The translations under genes were made by a program, and so were the position numbers. A DNA stretch of 64,000 nt, from positions 4,774,001 through 4,838,000 of the forward strand of contig NZ_AP022560.1 in assembly GCF_010726085.1 (NCBI RefSeq), read 5' to 3'. Position 1 is the first letter of the stretch. Each line of letters begins with the position of its first letter. The stretch is from Mycolicibacterium moriokaense. GTDB lineage: Bacteria > Actinomycetota > Actinomycetes > Mycobacteriales > Mycobacteriaceae. The notes under the pieces were generated by a model, which was given only the letters and a program-made list of their open reading frames with translations, ran no database searches and had not been told where the DNA came from. Shown here piece after piece: positions 26,291-35,552 of the stretch.

Positions 26291-27088
26291 GTGATTGACT
26301 CTGCAGCTGTGACGCTGCACATTGACCTCACCGGCCGTCGAGCATTGATCACTGGCGCAGGGCAAGGAGTAGGCCGCGGGTTGGCGCATTCCTTCGCCAG
26401 CGCGGGCGCCGAAGTGCTCGTCAACGATATCGACGCCGGCCGCGCCGACGGCGTCGTCGACGAGTTGCGCGCGAACGACGCTCAAGCGAGCCCGGCGGTG
26501 TTCGACGTCACCGACTTCGACGCCGTCACGAAAGCCGTTGCGGCGGCGGGCGATATCGACGTCCTGGTCAACAACGCGGGCAACGCGGGCGCCGAGGGAT
26601 TCGGCGGTCGCGGCCCGTTCGCCGAATCCGACCCCGCCGATTGGGAGCCGTATCTGCGGGTGAATCTGTACGGCGCGATGTATTGCACACGCGCGGTGCT
26701 CCCGGCGATGGTGGGTCGACGCTGGGGTCGCATCGTCACCATCGTGTCCGATGCCGGACGTACGGGCGACACGAACGGGGCCGCCTACGCCGCATCGAAG
26801 GCGGGTGCCGCCGGGTTGACACGCTCGATCGCGGCCGAGAACGGGCGCCACGGGGTGACGGCCAACAACATCGCGCTCGGCACCATGCGCACACCGATGA
26901 CCGAGCAGTTCTGGGCCGAGCACGCCGACTCACCGCAAGCCAAGGCGATTCTGCAGAACTACGCGATTCGCCGGCCCGGCACCCCGGACGACGCCGCCGG
27001 CATCGCCGTACTGCTCGCCAGCGACCACGGCTCGTGGATCACCGGGCAGACGATTCCGGTGAACGGGGGATTCTCGTTCACCCTCTGA
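26291..27088 (+). CDS. Short-chain dehydrogenase/reductase (SDR)
   Basis: A 265-residue classical SDR. It has the cofactor motif ALITGAGQGVGRGLA, the NNAG motif VLVNNAGNAGAEG, the catalytic Ser in VTIVSDAG and the YxxxK pair in YAASKAGAAG. The end is SWITGQTIPVNGGFSFTL. It should oxidise or reduce a hydroxyl or keto group with NAD(P). GTG 26291 is used; GTG 26309 (six codons later) is equally possible, and neither has a clear ribosome site. It begins a run of plus-strand lipid-type genes. The substrate is not predictable. Confidence 0.8.
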   Translation: MIDSAAVTLHIDLTGRRALITGAGQGVGRGLAHSFASAGAEVLVNDIDAGRADGVVDELRANDAQASPAVFDVTDFDAVTKAVAAAGDIDVLVNNAGNAGAEGFGGRGPFAESDPADWEPYLRVNLYGAMYCTRAVLPAMVGRRWGRIVTIVSDAGRTGDTNGAAYAASKAGAAGLTRSIAAENGRHGVTANNIALGTMRTPMTEQFWAEHADSPQAKAILQNYAIRRPGTPDDAAGIAVLLASDHGSWITGQTIPVNGGFSFTL

Positions 27089-27168
27089 GCGTGAACGCCC
27101 TCGCCGCCGCACAGATCGCACTCCTCCCGTCTCAACCGAGAGTGCGTGATGAGCGATGACCTCATGCC

Positions 27169-27756
27169 ATGATCGTCCGCATGACGCCACCGGCACACCC
27201 GCTGTTCGAGGAGTCCTGGGCCAGTGAGTACCGGTTCTTCCAGTTGGGACACGTCGTCGACGATGTCGTTGCCGCCGCCGGTCGCTGGGCACGGACCTTC
27301 GGCATCGGGCCGTTCCACGTGCTTCCTGTCGTCGGGCAACACGCCGACTATGGCGGCGAGGTCCGCACCGTTCAGATCCAAGTCGCTGTCGCGCAGGCGG
27401 GGCCCGTCCAGATCGAGTTGATTCAGCAACACTGCAACACGCCAAGCATTTTCAGTGAATGGAGCCGAAACGGTACGTCCGCCTTCCACCAGATGGCCAC
27501 GCTGACAGCCGATTACGACGGGAAGGTCGCACACTTCAAGGCTCTCGGCTTTCCGATCGCCGCGGAGAGTCTCGGCGGCGGCTTTCGGGTGGCCTACATC
27601 GATACCGCGGCAGAATTCGGCTTCTATACCGAGGTCGTCGACGCCCCGTCCAGCTTCCTCGACCAAGTGCGCGGCATCTCCGATACCTGCGCCAACTGGG
27701 ACGGCCGTGACCCGGTGCGCATCATGACCCGAGGTGGCTACCGGGTGCCCGACTGA
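27169..27756 (+). CDS. VOC-superfamily (glyoxalase-like) protein
   Basis: A 195-residue vicinal-oxygen-chelate protein. The two beta-alpha-beta halves start with FFQLGHVVDDVVAAAGRWA and FHQMATLTADYDGKVAHF; His and Glu residues typical of the metal site appear in QLGHV, QIELIQQH and FYTEVVD. Mycobacterial relatives are annotated as methylmalonyl-CoA epimerase-like or ring-cleavage-like proteins, and steroid operons often hold one. ATG 27169 starts it; ATG 27181 is an alternative. No ribosome site is obvious, so a leaderless transcript is possible. Confidence 0.7.
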   Translation: MIVRMTPPAHPLFEESWASEYRFFQLGHVVDDVVAAAGRWARTFGIGPFHVLPVVGQHADYGGEVRTVQIQVAVAQAGPVQIELIQQHCNTPSIFSEWSRNGTSAFHQMATLTADYDGKVAHFKALGFPIAAESLGGGFRVAYIDTAAEFGFYTEVVDAPSSFLDQVRGISDTCANWDGRDPVRIMTRGGYRVPD

Positions 27757-27887
27757 TCGAGTCGGCGATGTTGGCGACATCAGCGATAAAGCCGCCCCTA
27801 CCTCGATGTAGTGAGCTAATCTAATGAACTTTAGGGTTTCAGAGGGAAGATCTGCAACCATTCGCCCCATGGAGCAGGAGGACGCAG

Positions 27888-28826
27888 GTGGGCGGTGACG
27901 AGTCCACCTCGGCCGACGATCTGACGGGGCCACTGCGGGGCACCACGCTCGAGGCGTCGGTCCTTGGTGCGCTGGACACCCTCGAGCGGGTGCTGCAGTT
28001 GGAGCCCCTGGGCGACAACAGGTTTCAAGCGACCAACGAAGCCGATCGGTTCGGACGTATCTTCGGCGGGCAGCTGCTCGCGCAGGCGCTGTACGCGGCG
28101 GCGACGACCGTCGAGGCGCACCCGCCGCATTCGCTGCACGCCTACTTCCTTCAGACGGGCGATTCACGGCGACCCGTGGAGATCGTCGTGCATCCCGTGC
28201 GCGACGGGAGGTCCATGGCAGCGCGGCAGGTGACCGTGGCGCAAGGCGATCGGACGCTGCTCACCGCGTTGGCGTCATTCCACAGCAACCCGGCCGAACC
28301 TGAATTGACCCACCAACAGCCGCATGTGCCCAGGCCGGAAGAGATGCCGCTGCTGCAACACTGGGTGTATCGGGTGCCGCCGCAGTTCCGCAGCAACGCG
28401 CAGACGTGGATCGACGTCCCGCCCGCGGTGGAAATGCGCATCGCCGAACCTACGACGTTCCTGGGCGGTCAGCAGACGTCCGGCCCGCGTTCACATTGGA
28501 TGCGCCTGCCACGCAGCATCGGCGACAGGCCCGCACTACAGAATGCGGTCCTCGCTTACGCGAGCGACTACCTCATGCTCGACATGGCGCTTCGTTGCCA
28601 TCCGCAACCCGCGGATTACACCTCGGTGGCGGCGGTCAGCCTCGACCACGCCATCTGGTTGTACCGCCCCGTCCGCTTCGACGAATGGCATCTCTACACG
28701 CAGGAGATCGCTGCGATCGCCGGACATCGGGCACTGGTTCACGGAGTCATTCGCGACGCCGCGGGACACGTCGTCGCCAACACCGCCCAGGAAGTCCTTG
28801 TCCGGCCCATCACTCGCTCGACGTGA
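27888..28826 (+). CDS. tesB: Acyl-CoA thioesterase II
   Basis: A 312-residue double hot-dog thioesterase that hydrolyses medium- and long-chain acyl-CoA to the free acid and CoA. The N-terminal half has RFGRIFGGQLLAQALYAA, HSLHAYFLQTGDSRRPVEI and GRSMAARQVTVAQG; the C-terminal half has the catalytic-site segment VSLDHAIWLYRPVRFDEWHL. Length and motifs are typical for TesB. GTG 27888 is preceded by AGGAGG at the right distance. It may buffer CoA pools for the neighbouring catabolic genes. Confidence 0.88.
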   Translation: MGGDESTSADDLTGPLRGTTLEASVLGALDTLERVLQLEPLGDNRFQATNEADRFGRIFGGQLLAQALYAAATTVEAHPPHSLHAYFLQTGDSRRPVEIVVHPVRDGRSMAARQVTVAQGDRTLLTALASFHSNPAEPELTHQQPHVPRPEEMPLLQHWVYRVPPQFRSNAQTWIDVPPAVEMRIAEPTTFLGGQQTSGPRSHWMRLPRSIGDRPALQNAVLAYASDYLMLDMALRCHPQPADYTSVAAVSLDHAIWLYRPVRFDEWHLYTQEIAAIAGHRALVHGVIRDAAGHVVANTAQEVLVRPITRST

Positions 28827-28901
28827 CGCCCCCGTCGTTGACTTCATTGCTGTCACAGCGGAATGTGTAGAGGCCAAGCAACGAGAGGTGACCGAGGGGT
28901 G

Positions 28902-29750
28902 ATGATGCCGAACACAGTTGGCCGGGTAGCCGGCAAGGTCGCGTTCATCACGGGTGCGGCGCGCGGTCAGGGCCGCGAGCACGCCATCCGGCTCGCCGAG
29001 GAGGGCGCTGACATCATCGCCGTCGACGTGTGCGGCGAGATCGACAGCGTCCCCTATCCGGGAGCGACCGAGGCCGACCTCGACGAAACCGCCGCGCTGG
29101 TCGAGAAGTTGGACCGCCGGATCGTCACCGCGAAGGCGGACGTCAGGGACGTCGAGGAGCTCGGCAAGGCGCTGCAGCAGGGCATCGACGAGCTGGGCCG
29201 ACCGGACATCGTCGTCGCCAATGCGGGCATCAGCGGAAGTCCCGCCCCCGCCGCGATGATCGAGGAAGCCGCGTGGCGCACGATGCTCGACATCAACATC
29301 ACCGGCGTGTGGCACACGGTCAAAGTGGCCGTCCCCCACATGTCGGACGGGCGGGGCGGATCGATCATTCTCGTCAGTTCGATGCTGGGACTGCGCGGCG
29401 GTGGCTACATGGCCCACTACGCATCCGCCAAGCATGCCGTCGTCGGACTGATGAACTCGCTGGCCAATGAACTTGCCCCGCAATGGATTCGGGTGAACTC
29501 GATCCACCCGGGGAACATTTTGACGCCGATGATCGACAACGACCGGTTCCGTCGCACCCTGCGCCCGGACCTCGCCGAGCCGACCATGGCCGACGCGGGC
29601 GAGATCATCGGGAACTTCCACCTGCTGCCGGTGCCGTACTTCGAGGCGCGGGCGGTCAGCAACGCCGTGCTGTTCCTGGCATCGGATGAGGCCAAGTACA
29701 TCACCGGCGCGGCACTCCCGATCGATGCGGGAGCGACGGCGAAGTTCTGA
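28902..29750 (+). CDS. Mycofactocin-coupled SDR-family oxidoreductase
   Basis: A 282-residue SDR of the mycofactocin-associated subfamily. The start GRVAGKVAFITGAARGQGRE, HAIRLAEEGADIIAVDVCGE, and the later insertion are typical of this group, in which NAD is tightly bound and electrons pass to the redox peptide mycofactocin. The catalytic residues are VSSMLG and the YASAK pair; the end is YITGAALPIDAGATAKF. ATG 28902 is preceded by GAGGGG. No mycofactocin biosynthesis genes are in the window. Substrates of relatives include terpenoid alcohols such as carveol. Confidence 0.82.
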   Translation: MMPNTVGRVAGKVAFITGAARGQGREHAIRLAEEGADIIAVDVCGEIDSVPYPGATEADLDETAALVEKLDRRIVTAKADVRDVEELGKALQQGIDELGRPDIVVANAGISGSPAPAAMIEEAAWRTMLDINITGVWHTVKVAVPHMSDGRGGSIILVSSMLGLRGGGYMAHYASAKHAVVGLMNSLANELAPQWIRVNSIHPGNILTPMIDNDRFRRTLRPDLAEPTMADAGEIIGNFHLLPVPYFEARAVSNAVLFLASDEAKYITGAALPIDAGATAKF

Positions 29751-29753
29751 CGC

Positions 29754-31514
29754 TCAGCGCGCGCCGCGCACCAGACGGCCGGGGCGTGCGCCGGTGTCCG
29801 CGCTGTCGCGACGGGTGACCACACCGCTGACGATCGTGGCGCTGTAGCCGCTGGCGCCCTGCACGAGGCGCTGACCGCCGGCCGGCAGGTCGTAAGCCAT
29901 CTTGGCCGGGTGCAGCGTCAACGCGTCCATATCGATGACGTTGATGTCGGCCTTCTTACCGATTTGGATAACACCACGATCGCTGAGGCCGAACAGCTGC
30001 GCGGTGTCGTGAGATTGCTTGCGCACCAGATACTCCAGCGGCAGCTTCTCGCCGCGGTGACGGTCGCGCGCCCAGTGCGTCAACAGGAACGTCGGATACG
30101 AAGCGTCGCAGATCATGCCGCAGTGCGCACCACCGTCGGACAGTCCGACGACGCCCGCCGGATGCAACAGCATCTCGCGGATGGCGTCGTGGTTGCCGTA
30201 GAAGTAGTTGTAGAACGGCAGCATCAACATGGCCGTCGCATCGTCTTCGAGCATCAGGTCGTACAGCGTGGACAGCGGATCGTCGCCGCGCTCGCTGGCG
30301 ATCTTCTCGACGGTGCGCTCGACGGTCGGTTCGTAATCCGGCGGATCACCAAGGGCATAGATGCGACCGAGTGAGTACTGAACGAGCGCAAACATGTTGT
30401 CGAACAGCTTCGTTGGGTCCGGCGGCAGGTCCTCTTCCGACAGGATCGCGGCCTTGACCGCGGGGTCGGCGAGCCGCGTCGCCAACTCCTGGCGGTCACA
30501 CTCGGTCTTGAGTCGGCGGAAGGTTGGCCGATGGGTGAACGCGTGGTGGCCGGGGAAGCCGAAGAGCATGCCGAACGGCCGCGCGGCGATCTGCGGGTAG
30601 AGCTCACTGCCTGCCTCGTGCGCGGCCGCCGAGATGTCGAGTTGTTCGCGCCAGAGGTCTGGCGCCGCGTCGACCTGGATCATGCCGAACGAGATGGGCC
30701 GGTCGATCTCGGCGCCCAGGCGCTGCATCCACTCCAGTTCCTTCTTGGGCGCGATGATGTCCTCGCCGGCGACACCCTGCGGGGCCAACTCGAAGACCGC
30801 GCGCCCACCGGCCGCCATGGCCCGCCCGAGCCCGAACAACTCGTCCTCTGCGGCATAGGTTCCGGGCACGGGCTCGCCGTCGATCGCGCGGTGCCCCAGG
30901 GTGCGCGATGTCGAGAACCCAAGCGCCCCTGCCTCGATGCCCTCCTGCACGATGCGTGCCATCGCGACGATGTCATCCGGCGTGGCGGGGTCGTTGCGGG
31001 CTCCCCGCTCCCCCATCGCGTAGGCGCGCACCGAACCATGGGCGATCTGGCTGCCCACATCGACGGCGAACTCATGCTTTTCGATCACGTCGAGATATTC
31101 GGGATACGTCTCCCAGCCCCACGAGATGCCCTCGGTGAGCGCGGTGCCCGGGATGTCCTCGACGCCCTCCATCAACCCGATCAGCCAGTCTTCCCGGCCC
31201 GGCCGCACGGGCGCGAACCCGACACCGCAGTTGCCCATGACGACGGTCGTCACACCGTGCGCGCTCGACGGCTCCAGCGAGCTGTCCCAGCTCACCTGGC
31301 CGTCGTAGTGGGTGTGGATGTCGACGAATCCGGGTGCGACGATCTTGCCCGTCGCGTCGATCGTTTCCGCCGCGTCACCTTCCAGCGGCGCATCACCGGA
31401 CCCGCGTCGACGGATCTCGACGATCCGCCCGTCCTTGACGGCGACATCAGCCTGGAACCGGTCCGCGCCGGTGCCGTCCACCACGGTTCCGCCAGTGATT
31501 TTCAGGTCGAACAC
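29754..31514 (-). CDS. D-aminoacylase-type amidohydrolase
   Basis: A 586-residue metal-dependent hydrolase of the N-acyl-D-amino-acid deacylase group. N-terminal beta sandwich KITGGTVVDGTGADRF is followed by the metal motif PGFVDIHTHYDGQVSWD, TTVVMGNCGVGFAPV, and late SDGGAHCGMICDASY with the catalytic Asp. The family acts on N-acylated D-amino acids, dihydropyrimidines or hydantoin-like amides; mycobacteria have many paralogues. I start it at GTG 31514, which has GGGAGA upstream on the minus strand and matches the conserved VFDLKITGG start. It is divergent from the Rieske operon across an 88-base region with a perfect dyad. It converges on the SDR gene with only 3 bases between. Confidence 0.82.
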   Translation of the reverse strand: MFDLKITGGTVVDGTGADRFQADVAVKDGRIVEIRRRGSGDAPLEGDAAETIDATGKIVAPGFVDIHTHYDGQVSWDSSLEPSSAHGVTTVVMGNCGVGFAPVRPGREDWLIGLMEGVEDIPGTALTEGISWGWETYPEYLDVIEKHEFAVDVGSQIAHGSVRAYAMGERGARNDPATPDDIVAMARIVQEGIEAGALGFSTSRTLGHRAIDGEPVPGTYAAEDELFGLGRAMAAGGRAVFELAPQGVAGEDIIAPKKELEWMQRLGAEIDRPISFGMIQVDAAPDLWREQLDISAAAHEAGSELYPQIAARPFGMLFGFPGHHAFTHRPTFRRLKTECDRQELATRLADPAVKAAILSEEDLPPDPTKLFDNMFALVQYSLGRIYALGDPPDYEPTVERTVEKIASERGDDPLSTLYDLMLEDDATAMLMLPFYNYFYGNHDAIREMLLHPAGVVGLSDGGAHCGMICDASYPTFLLTHWARDRHRGEKLPLEYLVRKQSHDTAQLFGLSDRGVIQIGKKADINVIDMDALTLHPAKMAYDLPAGGQRLVQGASGYSATIVSGVVTRRDSADTGARPGRLVRGAR

Positions 31515-31556
31515 AATTTTCTCCCTCGACGCCCGGGCAGCCGTTATGGTGTCGAA

Positions 31557-31571
31557 TGTAACACCGTTACA
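31557..31571. promoter_or_regulatory. Dyad operator between amidohydrolase and Rieske operon
   Basis: TGTAAC-ACC-GTTACA is a perfect 6-bp inverted repeat with a 3-base centre, in the middle of an 88-base divergent intergenic region. The TetR encoded as the second gene of the plus-strand operon (32945-33574) is the obvious candidate ligand. Confidence 0.55.
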
Positions 31572-31602
31572 GGCGGCGGCAGCCGGATTTCGGAGGCGAA
31601 TC

Positions 31603-32961
31603 GTGACGCGAACGGCACCGGTCAGCGAGAACGTCGGCGACCCGGACCACCCCCGGCGCGAAGACGCGATCGGCGCGCCACCGCAACGGCCCACGCTGGT
31701 ACCGGCGCAGCGTTATTACTCGCCGGAGTTCGCCCGGCTCGAGGCCGAACGCATGTGGCCCAGGGTGTGGCAGTTCGCCTGCACGGTCGACCACGTGGCC
31801 GAACCCGGCGACTACTTCGAGTACCGGTGCGGCGTCCACTCCGTGCTGGTGGTGCGCGGCGACGACGGCGAATTGCGCGCCTTCCAGAACGTGTGCCGCC
31901 ATCGCGGCAATTCGCTGTGCGCCGGGTCGGGCGAGGGCTTGCGCGAACTGCGGTGCGGCTATCACGGCTGGACCTGGGATCTGGCCGGCGCGCTGCGGCG
32001 CGTGCCGCACAGGAAAGGCTTCGGCGCGCTCCGGCTGACCGACTATCCCCTGCTGCCGGTGCGCGTCGAAACCTGGGAACGTCTGGTGTTCGTCAATCTC
32101 GACGCCGACGCGGTCCCGTTGCGGGAGTACCTGGAGGCGATGCCCGACGACATCGCCTGGAACCGGCTCGGCGACTTCCGCTGCTACGCCACGATGACCA
32201 TCGAGGTCGAGGCGAACTGGAAGACGATCGCCGACGGGTTCAGCGAGACCTACCACATCCAGACGCTGCATCCCGAGCTTCACAGATGTATGGACGACGT
32301 CTATGCCCCGCAAATCATCTGGGGTCACACCGGAAAGTCGGAGCAGTACTACGGGGTGCCGAGTCCGAGCATCAAGGAGGGGCTGACCGACAGCGAGGTG
32401 TGGGACGCCTACGTCGCGACGCAGGGTGCGCTGATGGGGGTCGCGGAGGACACGCCGTTCCCCGCTGATCAGGACGGGCGGTCGGCGGCCGACGTGATCG
32501 CCGCGCGGACAAAGGAGTTCGCCGGTGAGCGTGGTGTCGACCTGAGCTGGGCGAGCACCGACCAGGTGATGCGCCTACACCAGTACAACGTGTTCCCGAA
32601 CATGTCGCTGTTGACCAACGCCGACCACTTGACGGTACTCACCGCCCGTCCCGGCCCAGATCCCGATCATGGTGAGCTGGTGATGATCGTCTGGATGCGG
32701 GTGCCGCCGGAGGCACCCCGTGTCAAGCCGACCGATGTGCGGATGACCGCGGCAGATGCGCACCCCGGTCTGGTTCTGACGCAGGACATCACGGTGTTGG
32801 CGGGTCTACAGCGCGGCCTTCACCAGCCCGGCTTCACCCACGTCGTGCTGTCCAACGAGGAGCGCCGCGTGATCAACATGCACCGTAATCTGGAACGCTA
32901 TCTGGACCTGCCCGAGTCGGAACGAATCACCGGAGGTGAGCCGCTTGGCGCAGCCACGTAG
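31603..32961 (+). CDS. Rieske aromatic-ring-hydroxylating oxygenase, alpha subunit
   Basis: A 452-residue oxygenase component that hydroxylates an aromatic or related substrate with O2 and electrons from a reductase. The Rieske [2Fe-2S] centre is NVCRHRGNSLC with CGYHGWTWDL (C-x-H and C-x2-H). The catalytic domain has the mononuclear iron ligands in DGFSETYHIQTLHPEL. GTG 31603 is fixed by CGGAGG at 31591-31596; the upstream open frame is not used. No beta subunit or ferredoxin reductase adjoins, so it must share electron donors. Its end overlaps the TetR gene, and a SnoaL-like gene follows. Confidence 0.88.
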   Translation: MTRTAPVSENVGDPDHPRREDAIGAPPQRPTLVPAQRYYSPEFARLEAERMWPRVWQFACTVDHVAEPGDYFEYRCGVHSVLVVRGDDGELRAFQNVCRHRGNSLCAGSGEGLRELRCGYHGWTWDLAGALRRVPHRKGFGALRLTDYPLLPVRVETWERLVFVNLDADAVPLREYLEAMPDDIAWNRLGDFRCYATMTIEVEANWKTIADGFSETYHIQTLHPELHRCMDDVYAPQIIWGHTGKSEQYYGVPSPSIKEGLTDSEVWDAYVATQGALMGVAEDTPFPADQDGRSAADVIAARTKEFAGERGVDLSWASTDQVMRLHQYNVFPNMSLLTNADHLTVLTARPGPDPDHGELVMIVWMRVPPEAPRVKPTDVRMTAADAHPGLVLTQDITVLAGLQRGLHQPGFTHVVLSNEERRVINMHRNLERYLDLPESERITGGEPLGAAT

Positions 32962-33574
32962 CCGAACCGGCGACCCCGTCACGGCCGACCAGATTCTGGA
33001 CACCGCGGCCCGGATGATCGATGTCGACGGGGTGGATGCGTTCACCATGCGCCGACTCGCCGAGCAGTTGGGCGTCGCCGTCACCTCCATCTACTGGCAC
33101 GTCGGCGGCAGAGACAAACTCTTCGACAGCTTGGTCGAACAACTGCTGCGACAGATGGCCCACCTGCCGAGCGACGGCGAAAGCCCCGTCGAGCACATCG
33201 CCTCGCTCGCGCGGTCGCAACGTCGGATGCTCATCGACAAGCAGCATCTCCTGGCGATCGCACATGAACGTGACAGGACGCCCCAGTTGTTCCTGCCGAT
33301 CCAGCAGCGGTTGGCGGCGGAGCTTTCCGAGTTGGGGGTCACCGGCAGCGAGGCTGCCCTGGTGCTGCGGGCGATCCAGGTTCACGTCATTTCCTCTGCG
33401 GTCATGCAGTTCTCGGCGGTCCGCGGGGCCAAGCACGATGAAGAGGACCCGTCGCTGTGGGCGGATGCCTGGCCCGACCGTGCGCTGGTCGACGCGCTGC
33501 AATCCCCTACCGACTACGACGCGGTGTTCGAGTACGGGCTGAGTGCACTGTTGGCACGGCTAAGTGATGGGTGA
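32945..33574 (+). CDS. TetR-family regulator with C-terminal TetR_C domain
   Basis: About 209 residues. HTH: FTMRRLAEQLGVAVTSIYWH then VGGRDKLFDSL, a form found in TetR/TetR_C_1-type regulators. It overlaps the Rieske gene by 17 bases. Two starts are possible: GTG 32936 lies on top of its own GGAGG, whereas TTG 32945 sits 8 bases after GGAGG (32932-32936), so I prefer TTG 32945. It probably controls its own operon and the divergent amidohydrolase through the dyad at 31557-31571. Confidence 0.8.
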   Translation: MAQPRSRTGDPVTADQILDTAARMIDVDGVDAFTMRRLAEQLGVAVTSIYWHVGGRDKLFDSLVEQLLRQMAHLPSDGESPVEHIASLARSQRRMLIDKQHLLAIAHERDRTPQLFLPIQQRLAAELSELGVTGSEAALVLRAIQVHVISSAVMQFSAVRGAKHDEEDPSLWADAWPDRALVDALQSPTDYDAVFEYGLSALLARLSDG

Positions 33575-33593
33575 CGCGAGCTCGGAGGCGACG

Positions 33594-34139
33594 ATGGCAA
33601 CGACTGACGCCGCGCTGCAGGAGATGCTCGACGAGTTTGCGCTACGAAAGCTGGTCCACACCTACTGCCGCGCCGTGGACCGTGGAGATATCGCAACGCT
33701 GCGGGAGCTCTATCACCGTGACGCCGTCGATGCCCATGGCGCATTCTCGACGGGCGCTGTTGACAGATTCTTCGAACAGCTTGTCGCCTCAAGGCCCTTC
33801 ATCCGGATGATGGCGCACAACATCACGACGGCGAACTTCGCGATCGAAGGAAACAGGGCGGAAGGCGAGATCTACAACATCGCAGTCCACACGCTCGCCG
33901 GCAAGGAGCGAGACGTCGACCTCATCATCGGTGGGCGTTACCTCGACAAGTACGAGAAGCGTGATGGCGCGTGGAAATTGATCGAACGGGCCATCGTCAC
34001 CGACTGGGCCCGGTTGGAAGACCCCTCGTCGATGGATGTGAGCCACCCGATTACCAAGGACGCTCTCAAAGGCGCCATGGACGAGACCGATCCGTCGTTT
34101 GAGTTCTTCTCACTGCTGGCCGACCCCTCACCGGGATAA
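33594..34139 (+). CDS. SnoaL/NTF2-like protein
   Basis: A 181-residue alpha+beta-barrel protein of the SnoaL_4/NTF2-like superfamily. The family start EFALRKLVHTYCRAVDRGD then LRELYHRDAVDAHG is clear, as is the later RYLDKYEKRDGAWKLIERAI. Members are ketosteroid-isomerase-like enzymes, dehydratases, or small subunits of ring-hydroxylating oxygenases. Its position behind a Rieske alpha subunit fits a helper or beta-subunit-like role (inference). ATG 33594 is chosen because GGAGG (33584-33588) lies 5 bases before it; GTG/ATG codons at 33564-33567 overlap the TetR gene. Confidence 0.75.
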   Translation: MATTDAALQEMLDEFALRKLVHTYCRAVDRGDIATLRELYHRDAVDAHGAFSTGAVDRFFEQLVASRPFIRMMAHNITTANFAIEGNRAEGEIYNIAVHTLAGKERDVDLIIGGRYLDKYEKRDGAWKLIERAIVTDWARLEDPSSMDVSHPITKDALKGAMDETDPSFEFFSLLADPSPG

Positions 34140-34247
34140 GCACCATCTAAGATCAACATCGGCAAAGTCGACACAGTGACGCAAAGAGCGATTACGCTCC
34201 GGTTTATCCGCGAAGTCCAGACCAGGGCTACGCACACAGGAGTGTGA

Positions 34248-35540
34248 GTGCGATGCGCGATGGCTGGCTCTGAGCGGCCTCCGACTCGGGCCCAGGCGAT
34301 AGTCGTCTGGGGCCTCGGCACACTTTTCCTGGGCTTGGGCCTGCTCACCGCTGTGATGATCGGCATTGTGGCTGAGCAGGTTCGAGACCGCCTCGAGGTG
34401 TCCGAACACGCGATCGGCATGCTCAGCGCCGTCTTCTACGTCGCATACTCGATTGCACAATTCATCGGCGGCATCATGCTCGACCGCCTCAGCCCGCGCC
34501 TGATTCTCGGAATCTCCTCGCTGATCGCTGCAGTCGGATGTGTAATTCTTGCCAACGCAACGAGCATCGGCGTCACCGTCGCAGGCAGGGTCATACTCGG
34601 AATCGGGCTCTCGACCAGCTTCCTCGGTGCGATTTACCTCGCACGAATCTGGTTCCCTCCGCAACGATTCGCGGTGATGTCCTCCGTTTCTCAGCTGGCG
34701 ACCAACGTGATATTGGCCCTCATGCTCATTGGCCTTTCTGTCACCGAGACCATCCCGCCACTGCACGCCGCGATGGTTGGCATGGCCGTCGGCTACGTGG
34801 TTCTCGGGATTGCGATCCTCTTGTTGGTGTCCAGACCAGCCACAGCAGCTGCCACCGCTGCGCCAGGTGACACTGGCATTCTCAGACAGTTACGCGAGGT
34901 GGTGCGAGTACCGCAATTCTGGTTGGGTACAGCATTTTTCGCGAGTGTATTCGGTGTCCTCATTGCCTGGAACGACCTGTGGGGCATCATGAACCAGCGG
35001 GCGTATGGACGCACCCTGGAGATGGCTACGGCGTTGACATCGACCGGCGCCATAGCCGCCGGTGTCGGCGGCCTGCTGCTGGGTTGGATCTCGGATCGGC
35101 TCGGGAAGCGGTCGCGTGTCACGCAGATCACCATTTGGCTACTGACTTTCACGATGGCCCTGGTGTTGTTCCTTCCGCGCCTCCCGACCGCCGGCGTGTT
35201 CGTTCTCCTGTTCGTCTTCGGTTTCCTGCTGGGTAGCAACATCCTTGGTTTCGCGCAGATCGGGCAGCACATCCCCGACAACGCTCAGGCCACCGCGTTC
35301 GGGTTGATGACGAGCGTCGGCTTCCTCACCGGCGCCGGACTGGACTATGTGATCGGCGTCCTCGTGGGTGAGGCTCCACCAGTCGGTACGGACATCGCGA
35401 TCAGCCACTACCGCGGAGCGTTGATTCCGTTGCTCGTCGTGCTGTCCGTCGGTGCACTGTGCTCGGTTGCACTCAAGGATCGAGCGCAACCACCGTCGTC
35501 CACGACCGTGGATCCGCTGCCAATCCCCACCGCAAAGTAA
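34248..35540 (+). CDS. Major facilitator superfamily transporter
   Basis: A 430-residue, 12-TM secondary transporter. Helix 1 is IVVWGLGTLFLGLGLLTAVM; the MFS loop 2-3 signature appears as GGIMLDRLSPRLILG and its repeat between helices 8-9 as GWISDRLGKRSR. The fold resembles the anion/oxalate-formate-like MFS groups, but the substrate is open. GTG 34248 has AGGAG 5 bases upstream. The nucleoside-deaminase-like gene follows after 12 bases, so an import-and-deamination unit for a purine, pyrimidine or related amine is conceivable (inference). Confidence 0.82.
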   Translation: MRCAMAGSERPPTRAQAIVVWGLGTLFLGLGLLTAVMIGIVAEQVRDRLEVSEHAIGMLSAVFYVAYSIAQFIGGIMLDRLSPRLILGISSLIAAVGCVILANATSIGVTVAGRVILGIGLSTSFLGAIYLARIWFPPQRFAVMSSVSQLATNVILALMLIGLSVTETIPPLHAAMVGMAVGYVVLGIAILLLVSRPATAAATAAPGDTGILRQLREVVRVPQFWLGTAFFASVFGVLIAWNDLWGIMNQRAYGRTLEMATALTSTGAIAAGVGGLLLGWISDRLGKRSRVTQITIWLLTFTMALVLFLPRLPTAGVFVLLFVFGFLLGSNILGFAQIGQHIPDNAQATAFGLMTSVGFLTGAGLDYVIGVLVGEAPPVGTDIAISHYRGALIPLLVVLSVGALCSVALKDRAQPPSSTTVDPLPIPTAK

Positions 35541-35552
35541 AGGAGTCCATCG

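Noticed and set aside
30531..32468. 645-codon plus-strand frame spanning the amidohydrolase and Rieske genes
   Set aside because: It runs antisense to one real gene and out of frame through another; no motif.
34180..34220. Short dyad GAGCG-attac-GCTC before the MFS gene as a terminator or operator
   Set aside because: The arms are only 4-5 bp and could be chance.
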